DNA from: an uncultured Clostridium sp.
Lineage (GTDB): Bacteria > Bacillota > Clostridia > TANB77 > CAG-508
DNA: 45,502 nucleotides
NCBI GenBank assembly: GCA_900556975.1
Contig: USQZ01000008.1
Location: forward strand, 1-45,502
Direction of reading: 5' to 3'
In this document: piece after piece, positions 17,016 to 25,179 of the stretch
How positions within the stretch are numbered: position 1 is the first letter of the stretch
Layout of the letters: each line of letters starts with the position of its first letter
The notes under the pieces: model-generated
What the model saw: the letters and a program-made list of their open reading frames with translations, nothing else
The model's database searches: none
Told to the model about the DNA's origin: nothing
Program-made: the position numbers and the translations under genes

Positions 17016-17301
17016 AATAATACCTCTTTCTTTCATAATGATGTGTGATTTACAGTTACAAAGGTAATTTGAATCGTGTGCAATCCCTCCTTAAAATTTA
17101 TTTGGAACATATATAATAAACTAGCACAAAGCTAGAAATCACTTCTATTATACCATTTTTCTCAATATTTTACAATACAGTACGATTAGAAGCATAAAAG
17201 GGAAAATGTATAACTTCGAATCACTTGCTTTTATGTTAACTTTTGTGATAAAATATACCATGTATTGATTAGAAATAGATTTAACAAATTACAAGTTGTA
17301 A

Positions 17302-17406
17302 ATAGGAAATGATTTAAATGGATATGTATCAAAAAAGAAAAGCAAGGAAAGAAATGAAAAATAATGAAAATAAAGAAGAAATGCAAAATCAAATGAATAT
17401 CAACTG
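17302..17406 (+). repeat. Upstream copy of rbgA 5' end (remnant)
   Basis: A 105-bp segment identical at 103 positions to 19359-19463 (differences at 17309 and 17346). It includes the ribosome site, ATG (17317) and 29 codons of rbgA. At 17407 identity stops; TGG (Trp30) becomes TGT and a TAA follows, giving a 30-codon remnant. A small hairpin GAGTGTT/AACACTC lies at about 17415-17433. The rest of 17407-17560 is AT-rich without an ORF. Confidence 0.9.
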
Positions 17407-17560
17407 TTAAATGGAGTGTTATGAAAAAACACTCATAAATCTTTGAAAATAAAAGAATTTTTACTAAATGCTTTTTACATTTGGGGTCATTTTTTAATAA
17501 ATTTTAATTTAAATTGATAAGTGTATGAATTATGAAAAACTAAAGGAAAGGAGAGTATTG

Positions 17561-18565
17561 ATGGAAGACAATAAATTAATTATATATAAAAATAGTGAAG
17601 GAAACATCATAGTAGATGCTATTTATAAAGATGAAACTTTATGGTTATCGCAAAAAGGAATGTCAAAGGTTTTTGAATGTTCCACAGATAATATAAGTTT
17701 ACACTTGAAACATATATTTGAAGATAAAGAGTTAGATAAAAAATTAGTTACCGAGAAATGCTCGTTAACTGCCGATGATGGAAAAAACTATAATACAACT
17801 ATTTATAGTTTAGATGCTATAATTGCAGTAGGATACAGAGTAAATTCGAAAAAAGCAACAGAATTTAGAATATGGGCTACAAAAATATTAAAAGAATATA
17901 TGACAAAGGGTTTTGCATTAAATGATGAACGTTTTATAAATGGAAATAAATATGATGCAAAATATTTTAATGAATTATTAGAACGTATTAAAACAATTAG
18001 AGTAAGTGAAAGAATGGCATACCAAAAAATCACTGATTTATTTATTGCAACAGCAACTGATTACAATCCTAAGTCAGAAGAAGCGTATACTTTCTTTAAA
18101 ATAGTTCAAAATAAGTTGCATTTCGCTATAAGTGGACATACTGCTGCTGAATTAATATATAATAGAGCAAACTCAGAAAAAGAGCATATGGGACTAACTA
18201 ATTGGAAAAATTCTCCTGATGGTTTAATATATAAATATGATGTAATTATTGCAAAGAATTATTTAAACGAAGAAGAAATGAATAATTTAAAAGATTTAAC
18301 AAATTTATTTTTGGTATTTGCAGAGGATGAAGCAAAACAAAGACATGTAATGACAATGAAGGATTGGATAGATGCAACTGATGATTTATTAAAATTTAGA
18401 AGAAAAGAAATATTAAATAATAGTGGCAGTATATCTCATAAAGAAGCAGTAGAGAAAGCAGAAAAAGAGTATGAAAAATTTAGAGTTATACAAGATCAAA
18501 AATACATTTCTTCAATGGATGAATTCTATAATAGATATTTAAATGAAAGTAAAGGCGATAAATAA
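17561..18565 (+). CDS. RhuM family protein
   Basis: A 334-residue protein of the RhuM (virulence RhuM, SPI-3 associated) family: IIYKNSEGNIIVDAIYKDET, LWLSQKGMSKVFECSTDNIS (DNA-binding-like), TTIYSLDAIIAVGYRVNSKKA, FRIWATKILKEYMTKGFALN, then HFAISGHTAAELIYNRA and MGLTNWKNSPDG. The ATG at 17561 follows GGAAAGGAGAG; the frame is open from 17525. RhuM genes are usually found in genomic islands and their molecular function is unresolved. It overlaps the following GNAT gene by one base, so they form a two-gene insert between the rbgA repeats. Confidence 0.88.
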   Translation: MEDNKLIIYKNSEGNIIVDAIYKDETLWLSQKGMSKVFECSTDNISLHLKHIFEDKELDKKLVTEKCSLTADDGKNYNTTIYSLDAIIAVGYRVNSKKATEFRIWATKILKEYMTKGFALNDERFINGNKYDAKYFNELLERIKTIRVSERMAYQKITDLFIATATDYNPKSEEAYTFFKIVQNKLHFAISGHTAAELIYNRANSEKEHMGLTNWKNSPDGLIYKYDVIIAKNYLNEEEMNNLKDLTNLFLVFAEDEAKQRHVMTMKDWIDATDDLLKFRRKEILNNSGSISHKEAVEKAEKEYEKFRVIQDQKYISSMDEFYNRYLNESKGDK

Positions 18566-19362
18566 TGAAATCTTATGACAATACAATAAAATATTATGAA
18601 TTATTAATGTATTATAAAGATACATCTATTTATAAAAAATATTCATTACCTGATGGTTTTCATTTTGAATTTTATAAAGACGGGAATATGAATGATTGGA
18701 TAAATATTCATATTGAGAGTGGAGAATTTTGTGCTATCGAAGAAGGAATAATGATATTCCATGATTTCTATGATACATTCATTCAAGAGTTAAATAAAAG
18801 ATGTATATTTATAGTGGATGATAAAACAAATGAGAAGGTTGGTACGGCAACTGTATCCCTACTAAGCAAAGAAGAGTTTGGGTATAATAGTGCAGTAGAT
18901 TGGGTAGCAATAAAAAAAGACTATCAAGGTAAGGGGTTAGCAAAGCCGTTGATTACAAAAATATTAGAAATTGCAAATGAATTAGAGCATAAAGATATTA
19001 TTTTGCACACACAAACTACAACATGGTTGGCGGCAAAATTATACTTGGATTTCGGATTTAATATATTAAATAAAAATGAAAAAAATGGTTGGAACATTCT
19101 AAAAACTTTAACGAATCACCCAAAGTTAAATGAATTTGAAACATTGAAAATAGAAGAAGTATATGATAAAAGAAATGTTGAAATAGAGGCACAATTAAAC
19201 CAAATATTTAAAGATGATAATTTTAATTATTCAGTGTGGTACAAAAATGGATTACACAATGTTTATGTTTATTATAAAAATAGTACTTATGAATATGAAT
19301 ATTTTAATTATGAAAATAAAATTATTTTGAAAGAAGTAGAAAATAAAAAATATAAAAGATAG
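18565..19362 (+). CDS. GNAT family N-acetyltransferase with extra domains
   Basis: A 265-residue protein. The central GNAT core (about residues 75-180) contains VGTATVSLL, the acetyl-CoA loop VAIKKDYQGKGLAKPLITKI (Q/R-x-x-G-x-G/A) and AAKLYLDFGFNIL. There is a non-GNAT N-terminal region of about 70 residues and a C-terminal region rich in Tyr/Asn. The start overlaps the RhuM stop (TAATG). The stop codon TAG (19360-19362) lies inside the downstream rbgA repeat, so the coding region ends exactly where host sequence resumes. Confidence 0.82.
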   Translation: MKSYDNTIKYYELLMYYKDTSIYKKYSLPDGFHFEFYKDGNMNDWINIHIESGEFCAIEEGIMIFHDFYDTFIQELNKRCIFIVDDKTNEKVGTATVSLLSKEEFGYNSAVDWVAIKKDYQGKGLAKPLITKILEIANELEHKDIILHTQTTTWLAAKLYLDFGFNILNKNEKNGWNILKTLTNHPKLNEFETLKIEEVYDKRNVEIEAQLNQIFKDDNFNYSVWYKNGLHNVYVYYKNSTYEYEYFNYENKIILKEVENKKYKR

Positions 19363-19463
19363 GAAGTGATTTAAATGGATATGTATCAAAAAAGAAAAGC
19401 AAGAAAAGAAATGAAAAATAATGAAAATAAAGAAGAAATGCAAAATCAAATGAATATCAACTG
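19359..19463 (+). repeat. Downstream copy of rbgA 5' repeat
   Basis: Partner of 17302-17406, offset by 2,057 bp. It supplies the working ribosome site and start of the intact rbgA. Confidence 0.9.
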
Positions 19464-20319
19464 GTATCCAGGACACATGGCAAAAACCAAAAGACAGATA
19501 ATAGAAGATATGAAATTGGTAGACGTAGTAATAGAATTGTTAGATGCACGTATACCAAAATCCAGCCGAAATCCTGACATACAAGGAATGCTAAAAAACA
19601 AAAAGAAAATAGTGATTTTAAATAAATCAGACCTTGCAGATGAAAAAGAAACAAAAAAATGGATAGAATATTTTAAAAAGAAAAATATTTTAGCAATAGA
19701 CGTAGATTCAAATCAAGGAAAAGGAATAAAACAAGTATCACAAGCCATAGAGAAGATAATGGAAGATGAACTAAAAATTCAAAATAGCAAAGGAAGAATA
19801 AGAAAAACAATAAGAGTAATGATAGTTGGAATTCCAAACGTAGGAAAATCATCTTTTATAAACAGAATATCTAAAAAAACAACAATGACAGTAGGAAATA
19901 AACCAGGTGTAACAAGACAAAAACAATGGATTAGAATAGGTAATCAAATAGAATTATTAGACACACCAGGTGTTCTATGGCCAAAATTTGAAAGTGAAGA
20001 AGTTGGACTAAACTTAGCATATACAGGAAGTATAAAAGAAGAAATTTTAGAAAAAACAGAGATTGCATATAATTTATTAAAATTCTTAGATGAAAACTAT
20101 TCAAGTGATCTATACGCTAAATATAAAATATCAGAACAAGAAATAGACGAAATAAAAGACAATCCACAATACACATTAGAATTGATGTATTTAATAGGTA
20201 AAAAAAGAGGAGCATTAATATCAGGTGGAAATATTGATGAAGAAAAAGTTGCAAAAATTATTCTTGATGATTTTAAAAATGGTAGAATAGGAAAAATAAC
20301 ATTAGAAAAGGCGGAATAA
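19375..20319 (+). CDS. rbgA: Ribosome biogenesis GTPase RbgA (YlqF)
   Basis: A 314-residue circularly permuted GTPase needed for late 50S assembly. Motif order is G4 NKSD (83-86), G5-like region, G1 GIPNVGKSS (152-160) and G3 DTPGV (about 198), as expected for permutation. The N-terminal WYPGHMAK motif (30-37) is a family hallmark. The first 29 codons are duplicated at 17317, so the gene has been rebuilt downstream of a 2-kb insert and probably now depends on read-through from the RhuM/GNAT pair or on a promoter within it. mrnC follows after 4 bp. Confidence 0.95.
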   Translation: MDMYQKRKARKEMKNNENKEEMQNQMNINWYPGHMAKTKRQIIEDMKLVDVVIELLDARIPKSSRNPDIQGMLKNKKKIVILNKSDLADEKETKKWIEYFKKKNILAIDVDSNQGKGIKQVSQAIEKIMEDELKIQNSKGRIRKTIRVMIVGIPNVGKSSFINRISKKTTMTVGNKPGVTRQKQWIRIGNQIELLDTPGVLWPKFESEEVGLNLAYTGSIKEEILEKTEIAYNLLKFLDENYSSDLYAKYKISEQEIDEIKDNPQYTLELMYLIGKKRGALISGGNIDEEKVAKIILDDFKNGRIGKITLEKAE

Positions 20320-20323
20320 AATA

Positions 20324-20722
20324 ATGGAGTTAATAAATAGAGAAAAAGAAGAAGTAGATATAAACTTATTATCACCACTAACATGGGCATATGTAGGAGA
20401 TGCAGTATATGAGCTTTACATACGAACTAACTTAGTAAATAAAACAAAATTAAAACCACATAAACTACACATAGAATCAATAAAATATGTGAAAGCAAAA
20501 GCTCAAGCAAACATATTAAAAGAAATAATGGACAAGCTAACGGATGATGAAAAAGAAATTGTGAGAAGAGCAAGAAATGCTGAAAATCATCATTTACCTA
20601 AAAACGCAGAGCCAGAAGATTATATGTATTCTACAGCTTTCGAAGGATTAATAGGATATTTATATTTATGTAAAAAAGATGAAAGACTAAAAGAAATTTT
20701 AGAAATGAGTGTGAAATTTTAA
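20324..20722 (+). CDS. mrnC: Mini-ribonuclease 3
   Basis: A 132-residue RNase III-like protein lacking the dsRNA-binding domain. It carries LLSPLTWAYVGDAVYELYIR (catalytic Asp in GDAVYE) and AFEGLIGYLYL (second acidic motif), which define Mini-III; this enzyme matures 23S rRNA ends in bacilli. It starts 4 bp after the rbgA stop, pairing two 50S maturation factors. A strong terminator is at 20775. Confidence 0.94.
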   Translation: MELINREKEEVDINLLSPLTWAYVGDAVYELYIRTNLVNKTKLKPHKLHIESIKYVKAKAQANILKEIMDKLTDDEKEIVRRARNAENHHLPKNAEPEDYMYSTAFEGLIGYLYLCKKDERLKEILEMSVKF

Positions 20723-20774
20723 TATAGAAAAAAGCGGACATTAAGAATAAGGAAAATTTTAAAATTAGATAAAG

Positions 20775-20808
20775 AAAAAAGTATCAAGCTTTTGCTTGAT
20801 ACTTTTTT
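20775..20808. terminator. Bidirectional terminator between mrnC and tRNA-Glu
   Basis: AAAAAAGTATCAAGC (20775-20789) pairs with GCTTGATACTTTTTT (20794-20808) around a TTTT loop. A- and T-runs flank the stem on both sides, so it can end mrnC (+) and tRNA-Glu (-). Confidence 0.85.
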
Positions 20809-20812
20809 AGTT

Positions 20813-20887
20813 TGGTGACCCCTACGGGAATCGAACCCATGATTCCACCTTGAGAGGGTGGCGTCTTAGCCGCTTGACCAAGGGGCC
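20813..20887 (-). tRNA. tRNA-Glu (anticodon CTC)
   Basis: On the minus strand the molecule runs from GGCCCCT (20887-20881) to AGGGGTC-A-CCA (ending at 20813), a complete acceptor stem with encoded CCA. The anticodon arm is CCACC-CTCTCAA-GGTGG, giving anticodon CTC, and the T arm contains GGTTCGATTCC. Length is 75 nt. It reads the rarer GAG codon in this AT-rich genome. Confidence 0.95.
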
Positions 20888-20964
20888 ACATGAACATTTA
20901 TATTTATATCACAAAACCATGCTAATAGTCAATAGTAAAATAAATAAAAAATTTTTAAAAAATA

Positions 20965-21004
20965 CGAACAAATGTATTGACAAAAAATAAATATGAAGTA
21001 TAAT
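20965..21004 (+). promoter_or_regulatory. recN promoter with LexA-like box
   Basis: TTGACA (20977-20982), 16-nt spacer, TATAAT (20999-21004). CGAAC-AAAT-GTATT (20965-20978) overlaps the -35 and resembles the Gram-positive LexA/DinR operator (CGAAC-N4-GTTCG) with an intact left half and a weak right half. Confidence 0.5.
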
Positions 21005-21035
21005 AATCATACAAACAGATGTACGGAGGTATATG

Positions 21036-22646
21036 ATGATAGGTTCATTGCATATTAAAAATGTAGGAATAATAGAAGATATAACAATAAATTTAAATGA
21101 AGGTTTTAATGTATTTACAGGTGAAACAGGAGCAGGAAAAACATTAATAATAGATTCATTGCAAATACTAGCTGGTGGAAGATTTTCAAAAGAAATAATA
21201 AGACATGGAGAGAAAAGTTCATATATAGAAATGCTTGTATATCTAGGTGAAGAAGAATATTCAATTTCAAGAGAAGTAAATCAAGCAGGAAGAAATATTT
21301 GCAAAATAAATGGAAGATTAACAACAGTAAATGAATTAAAAACATTTATGAAAAAAGTAATAGATATACATGGCCAGCAAGATAACCAAACAATTTTAGA
21401 ACCATCAAGCCATATAAAATTTTTAGATGGATTCATAGGCGAAAAAATAGAAAAAATTAAAAAAGAATATTTAGAAAAATATAATAAATACATATCAATA
21501 AAAGAAGACTTAAAAAAGAATTATGGCGATGATAAAGAAAAGCAAAGAAAATTAGATTTATTACATTATCAAGCAAATGAAATATCAGAAGCAAACCTTG
21601 TTGTTGGAGAAGAAGAGGAATTAGAAGAGAATTTAAAGAAAATACTAAACTCAGAGAAAATACAAAAAAATCTTGAAGAATCACATTATAAATTAGAAGA
21701 TGGAATTTTATCTGAACTTAATTCAGTAATTAGATTAATTGAAAAAATAAGCGAATATGATCCAGCATATGAAAAAACACAGGAGCAATTACAAAGTACA
21801 TATTATGATTTGGAAGAAGCGGAAAGAGAGCTATATGCATATAAAGAAAATATTTATTTTGATGAAGAAGAAAGAAATAATATAGAAGAGCGAATTGATC
21901 TAATTCAAGATTTAAAAAGAAAATATGGAAATAATATATCAGAGATTCTTGAGTATAAAAATGAGGTCGAAGCTCAAATAAAAGAAATAGAAAATTTATC
22001 AACATATATAGAAAATTTAAAAATAGAAAAAGAAATAATAGAAAAGAAACTAGAAGAATTAGCACAAAAAATGCATTTACTTAGAAATGAATATAGCATA
22101 AAAATGTCAAAAGAAATAAACGAAGAGCTACAAGATCTAGAAATGAAGAATGCTAAATTCTCAGTAAGTATAATTGAAAGAAATGAATTTAATGCAAATG
22201 GAAAAGATGATATAGAATTTCTAATAAAAACAAATGTTGGAGAAGATGAAAAGCCTTTAATTAAAATAGCATCAGGAGGAGAAATGTCAAGAATAATGCT
22301 AGGTATAAAGAAAGTATTAGCAGATGTTGACAAAGTACCAGTACTAATATTTGATGAGATTGATACTGGAATTAGTGGAATAGCAGCTAAAAAAGTCGGA
22401 ATAAAAATGAAAGAAATATCAAAAACACATCAAGTAATATGCGTAACTCACTTGGCACAAATAGCAGCCAAAGGCGATTATAATTACTTTATAAAGAAAG
22501 AAGTAAAAAATAATAAAACAAATACAAAAATAGAGCAATTAGATGAAGAAGGTGTATTGAAAGAAATTGCAAGAATAGCAACAGGTGAAATAAATGACAT
22601 TTCAATACAACATGCAAAAGAACTTCGAAAAGAAAAAGTTGCATAA
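21036..22646 (+). CDS. recN: DNA repair protein RecN
   Basis: An SMC-like ATPase of 536 residues for double-strand-break repair. Walker A GETGAGKT is at 29-36, followed by two long coiled coils (about 150-210 and 280-370), the ABC signature ASGGEMSR (about 410), Walker B VLIFDEIDTGISG and the switch VTHLAQIAAKGDYN. The second ATG of the tandem pair (21036) is preferred because GGAGG then has about 6-nt spacing. SOS control fits the LexA-like site in its promoter. Confidence 0.95.
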   Translation: MIGSLHIKNVGIIEDITINLNEGFNVFTGETGAGKTLIIDSLQILAGGRFSKEIIRHGEKSSYIEMLVYLGEEEYSISREVNQAGRNICKINGRLTTVNELKTFMKKVIDIHGQQDNQTILEPSSHIKFLDGFIGEKIEKIKKEYLEKYNKYISIKEDLKKNYGDDKEKQRKLDLLHYQANEISEANLVVGEEEELEENLKKILNSEKIQKNLEESHYKLEDGILSELNSVIRLIEKISEYDPAYEKTQEQLQSTYYDLEEAERELYAYKENIYFDEEERNNIEERIDLIQDLKRKYGNNISEILEYKNEVEAQIKEIENLSTYIENLKIEKEIIEKKLEELAQKMHLLRNEYSIKMSKEINEELQDLEMKNAKFSVSIIERNEFNANGKDDIEFLIKTNVGEDEKPLIKIASGGEMSRIMLGIKKVLADVDKVPVLIFDEIDTGISGIAAKKVGIKMKEISKTHQVICVTHLAQIAAKGDYNYFIKKEVKNNKTNTKIEQLDEEGVLKEIARIATGEINDISIQHAKELRKEKVA

Positions 22647-22691
22647 AAAATTAATATTTTTCCAAGAATAATACTGAAAGAGGTGAAAAAC

Positions 22692-23135
22692 TTGGAAAAT
22701 AATAATTTAAACATATTAGACGAAGTCAACAAAGGTGCAACAATGGGAATGAATGCAATAAAAATGGTTGGAGATAAAACTCATGATGCAGATTTAAAAT
22801 CAACTTTAAAAACTGAATATGAAAAGTATAACAAAATATCAGAAAGAATTCATAATTTATATTCTCAAATAACTACAGATAAAGAACCACACGAGGTAAA
22901 CAAAATGGAAAAGATGATGACATGGTATGGAATTCAAATGAGAACCATAACAGATGATACACCATCTAAGTTATCTGAACTATTAATGCAAGGAACAAAT
23001 ATGGGAATAATAGAAGGAAGAAGGCTTTTAAATCATAATCAAAATACTAGAGTAGATGAAAGCGTTAAAAATATCTTGAATGATTTTGTTGCAATGCAGG
23101 AAGATAGTGTAGAAACACTTAAAAAATTTTTATAA
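22692..23135 (+). CDS. Helical protein, unknown, possible four-helix bundle
   Basis: A 147-residue soluble protein rich in predicted helix. The TTG at 22692 is preferred because AAAGAGGTG ends 7 nt before it; an upstream in-frame GTG lies within that ribosome site. The content (NKGATMGMNAIKMVGDKTHD, Met-rich; DADLKSTLKTEYEKYNKISE; MTWYGIQMRTITDD) suggests a ferritin-like or DUF-type four-helix bundle, but I see no clean ExxH metal motif pair. It follows recN by 45 bp and could be cotranscribed. Confidence 0.65.
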   Translation: MENNNLNILDEVNKGATMGMNAIKMVGDKTHDADLKSTLKTEYEKYNKISERIHNLYSQITTDKEPHEVNKMEKMMTWYGIQMRTITDDTPSKLSELLMQGTNMGIIEGRRLLNHNQNTRVDESVKNILNDFVAMQEDSVETLKKFL

Positions 23136-23167
23136 GCCCAAAATTACAAATTTTAATATACTAGAAT

Positions 23168-23230
23168 AAAAGTGGACATTAATAACGTTAGAACTAATTG
23201 AAGTTTTAAAGTTATTAATATCCGCTTTTG
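23168..23230 (+). terminator. Terminator after 22692 gene
   Basis: AAAAGTGGACATTAATAAC (from 23168) pairs with GTTATTAATATCCGCTTTT (ending about 23229), with a G-U pair and a mismatch, around a long A/T loop. Confidence 0.6.
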
Positions 23231-23310
23231 TTCTATAATAGTAAAGTTCTCCGAACTTCCTATTATAGAAAATAACAATGCACAGAAATTTGCTCCGCAA
23301 ATTTCGCACG
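23231..23310. repeat. Dispersed intergenic repeat, copy 2
   Basis: Hairpin TTCTATAATAG (23231-23241)/CTATTATAGAA (23260-23270) with inner AAGTTC/GAACTT, then ATAACAATGCACAG and a second hairpin AAATTTGC (23286-23293)/GCAAATTT (23297-23304). It matches copies at 10732 and 26839 in order of elements. Confidence 0.65.
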
Positions 23311-23379
23311 CGACCAAAGACGCAGAATTAAAATGTTATAATGGCGCAAATGTTATAAATAGCCCGCTTTTGTTCTTTA

Positions 23380-23425
23380 TTCTTACAAAAGTGTAAGAAA
23401 AGTGAGAAATAATTTATGATATAAT
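23380..23425 (+). promoter_or_regulatory. Candidate response-regulator site and promoter
   Basis: TTCTTACAAAAGTGTAAGA (23380-23398) plus a half-site GTGAGA, then TATAAT (23420-23425) with no good -35. A near-identical block precedes the ABC ATPase gene (27072), so this is a plausible shared operator for the Bce-type regulator encoded here. Confidence 0.5.
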
Positions 23426-23442
23426 GAAAAAGGGTGAGAGAG

Positions 23443-24111
23443 ATGCAGAAAATTTTAATAGTTGAAGATGATGAAAAAATAAGAAGTGAATTAGAAACTT
23501 TTTTAAATAAAAATGGATATGAAACAAAAACAATAGTAAATTTTGAAAATACAATAGAAGACGCCTTAAATGAAAAGGCAGATTTAATATTATTAGATAT
23601 AAATTTACCATATGCAGATGGCGAGTACATATGTAAAGAAATCAGAAAAAATTCAGATGTACCAATAATAATGGTAACAAGCAGAGATAGTGAGATTGAT
23701 GAATTAATAAGCTTAAACTATGGAGCAGATCAATATGTTACAAAACCATATAACATTCAAATCTTATTAGCAAAAATAGCAGGGCTTTTAAAACGAAATC
23801 AATTTAATAATACAAATGATAAAATAGAATTAGAAAAATTTATATTAAATACATCAAGTAGATATGTTGAAAATGGCGATAAAAAAATAGAACTAACAAA
23901 AAATGAATATAACATTATATATTATCTAAGTTTAAGAAAAGGAAAATTAGTTTCAAGAGATGAAATAATGGATTATCTTTGGGAAAGTGAAAATTTTATT
24001 GATGACAACACATTAAGTGTAAATATAAAAAGAATAAGAGATAAATTAGAAGAAATAGGAGCAAAAGATTCAATAGAAACTAGGAGAGGACAAGGGTATA
24101 TTTTGAAATGA
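23443..24111 (+). CDS. OmpR-family response regulator (BceR-like)
   Basis: A 222-residue regulator. The ATG at 23443 follows AGGGTGAGAG; an upstream in-frame GTG is part of that site. The receiver domain has the acidic pocket E8-D9-D10, phospho-acceptor Asp52 (LILLDINLP) and a conserved TKPY Lys near 105. The C-terminal winged helix contains ELTKNEYNIIYYLSLRKGKL and DNTLSVNIKRIRDKLEEIGA, followed by ETRRGQGYIL. It overlaps the histidine kinase by 4 bp (ATGA). With the downstream BceAB-type transporter it forms an antimicrobial-peptide sensing and detoxification module. Confidence 0.93.
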   Translation: MQKILIVEDDEKIRSELETFLNKNGYETKTIVNFENTIEDALNEKADLILLDINLPYADGEYICKEIRKNSDVPIIMVTSRDSEIDELISLNYGADQYVTKPYNIQILLAKIAGLLKRNQFNNTNDKIELEKFILNTSSRYVENGDKKIELTKNEYNIIYYLSLRKGKLVSRDEIMDYLWESENFIDDNTLSVNIKRIRDKLEEIGAKDSIETRRGQGYILK

Positions 24112-25127
24112 AATTCAAAGATTTTATAAAGGATAAAAAAATAGAAATAATATTAATGCTATTTTCAACAATGTCAATCGAAATAATTTTATTAGCATAT
24201 CAAATTCAACTGATAGTGCGAGTATATGTAGTTGCTTCAATAATTTTAAGTTTATTAATAAGTATGTTAATTGAATACTACAGCAAAAAAAGTTATTATA
24301 ATAATCTTTTAGAAAAACTAGATGAATTAGATCAAAAGTATTTACTATCAGAAGTAATCTCAAAAGCAAATTTTCAAGATGGTAATTTATTTAAAGAAAT
24401 ATTAGAAGAAACAGGCAAGTCAATGCTTGAAAATGTGAATAAATATAAATACGCGCAAGAAGACTATAAAGAATATATTGAGCTATGGATACACGAAATA
24501 AAAACGCCAATCTCAGCTAGCAAGTTAATAATAGAAAATAATAAAAATGAAGTAACTAAAAATATTGAAGAAGAGTTAGATAAAATAGAAAATTATACTG
24601 AACAAGCATTGTATTATGCAAGAAGCAATACTGTAGAAAAAGACTATATAATAACAAAAACGAACCTAAAAGATATTGTTAACATGAGTATTATAAAAAA
24701 CAAAACAACTATATTAAACAATAAGTTTGAGCTAAACATACACGACTTAGAAAAACAAGTTTATACAGATAGCAAATGGGTCGTATTTATATTAAATCAA
24801 GTTATTCAAAATTCAATTAAATATTCCAAAAATGAAAACCAATCAATTGAAATATATGCTGAAGAACAAAAAGAAAAAGTAACTTTATACATAAAAGATA
24901 ATGGATTAGGAATAAAAAAATCAGAACTTTCAAGAGTATTTGAGAAAGGATTTACTGGAGAAAACGGAAGAATAATAGGAAAGAAATCAACTGGAATCGG
25001 ATTATACTTATGTAAAAAATTATGCGATAAATTGCAACTTGCAATAAATATAAATGCTGAACAAAACGTAGGCACAGAAGTAACAATAGTATTTCCAAAA
25101 GGAAGTTTTTCACATTTTGAAAAATAG
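24108..25127 (+). CDS. Intramembrane-sensing histidine kinase (BceS-like)
   Basis: A 339-residue kinase. Two N-terminal membrane helices (about 14-33 and 38-56) with almost no extracellular loop are typical of BceS-type kinases that sense through the partner ABC transporter. The H-box is ELWIHEIKTPISASKL with His129; N-box NQVIQNSIKYS (about 222); G-boxes DNGLGIKKSEL and KSTGIGLYLCKKL. The start overlaps the response-regulator stop. The partner transporter is at 27265-30098, separated by a surface-protein gene. Confidence 0.93.
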   Translation: MKFKDFIKDKKIEIILMLFSTMSIEIILLAYQIQLIVRVYVVASIILSLLISMLIEYYSKKSYYNNLLEKLDELDQKYLLSEVISKANFQDGNLFKEILEETGKSMLENVNKYKYAQEDYKEYIELWIHEIKTPISASKLIIENNKNEVTKNIEEELDKIENYTEQALYYARSNTVEKDYIITKTNLKDIVNMSIIKNKTTILNNKFELNIHDLEKQVYTDSKWVVFILNQVIQNSIKYSKNENQSIEIYAEEQKEKVTLYIKDNGLGIKKSELSRVFEKGFTGENGRIIGKKSTGIGLYLCKKLCDKLQLAININAEQNVGTEVTIVFPKGSFSHFEK

Positions 25128-25179
25128 ATTGCAATAAAATAAGAGCTAATGTTATAATTCAAATTAGGAGGAAGAAAAG

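Noticed and set aside
17317..17409. Functional 30-residue gene at the upstream rbgA copy
   Set aside because: It is a truncated duplicate ending at the divergence point from rbgA.
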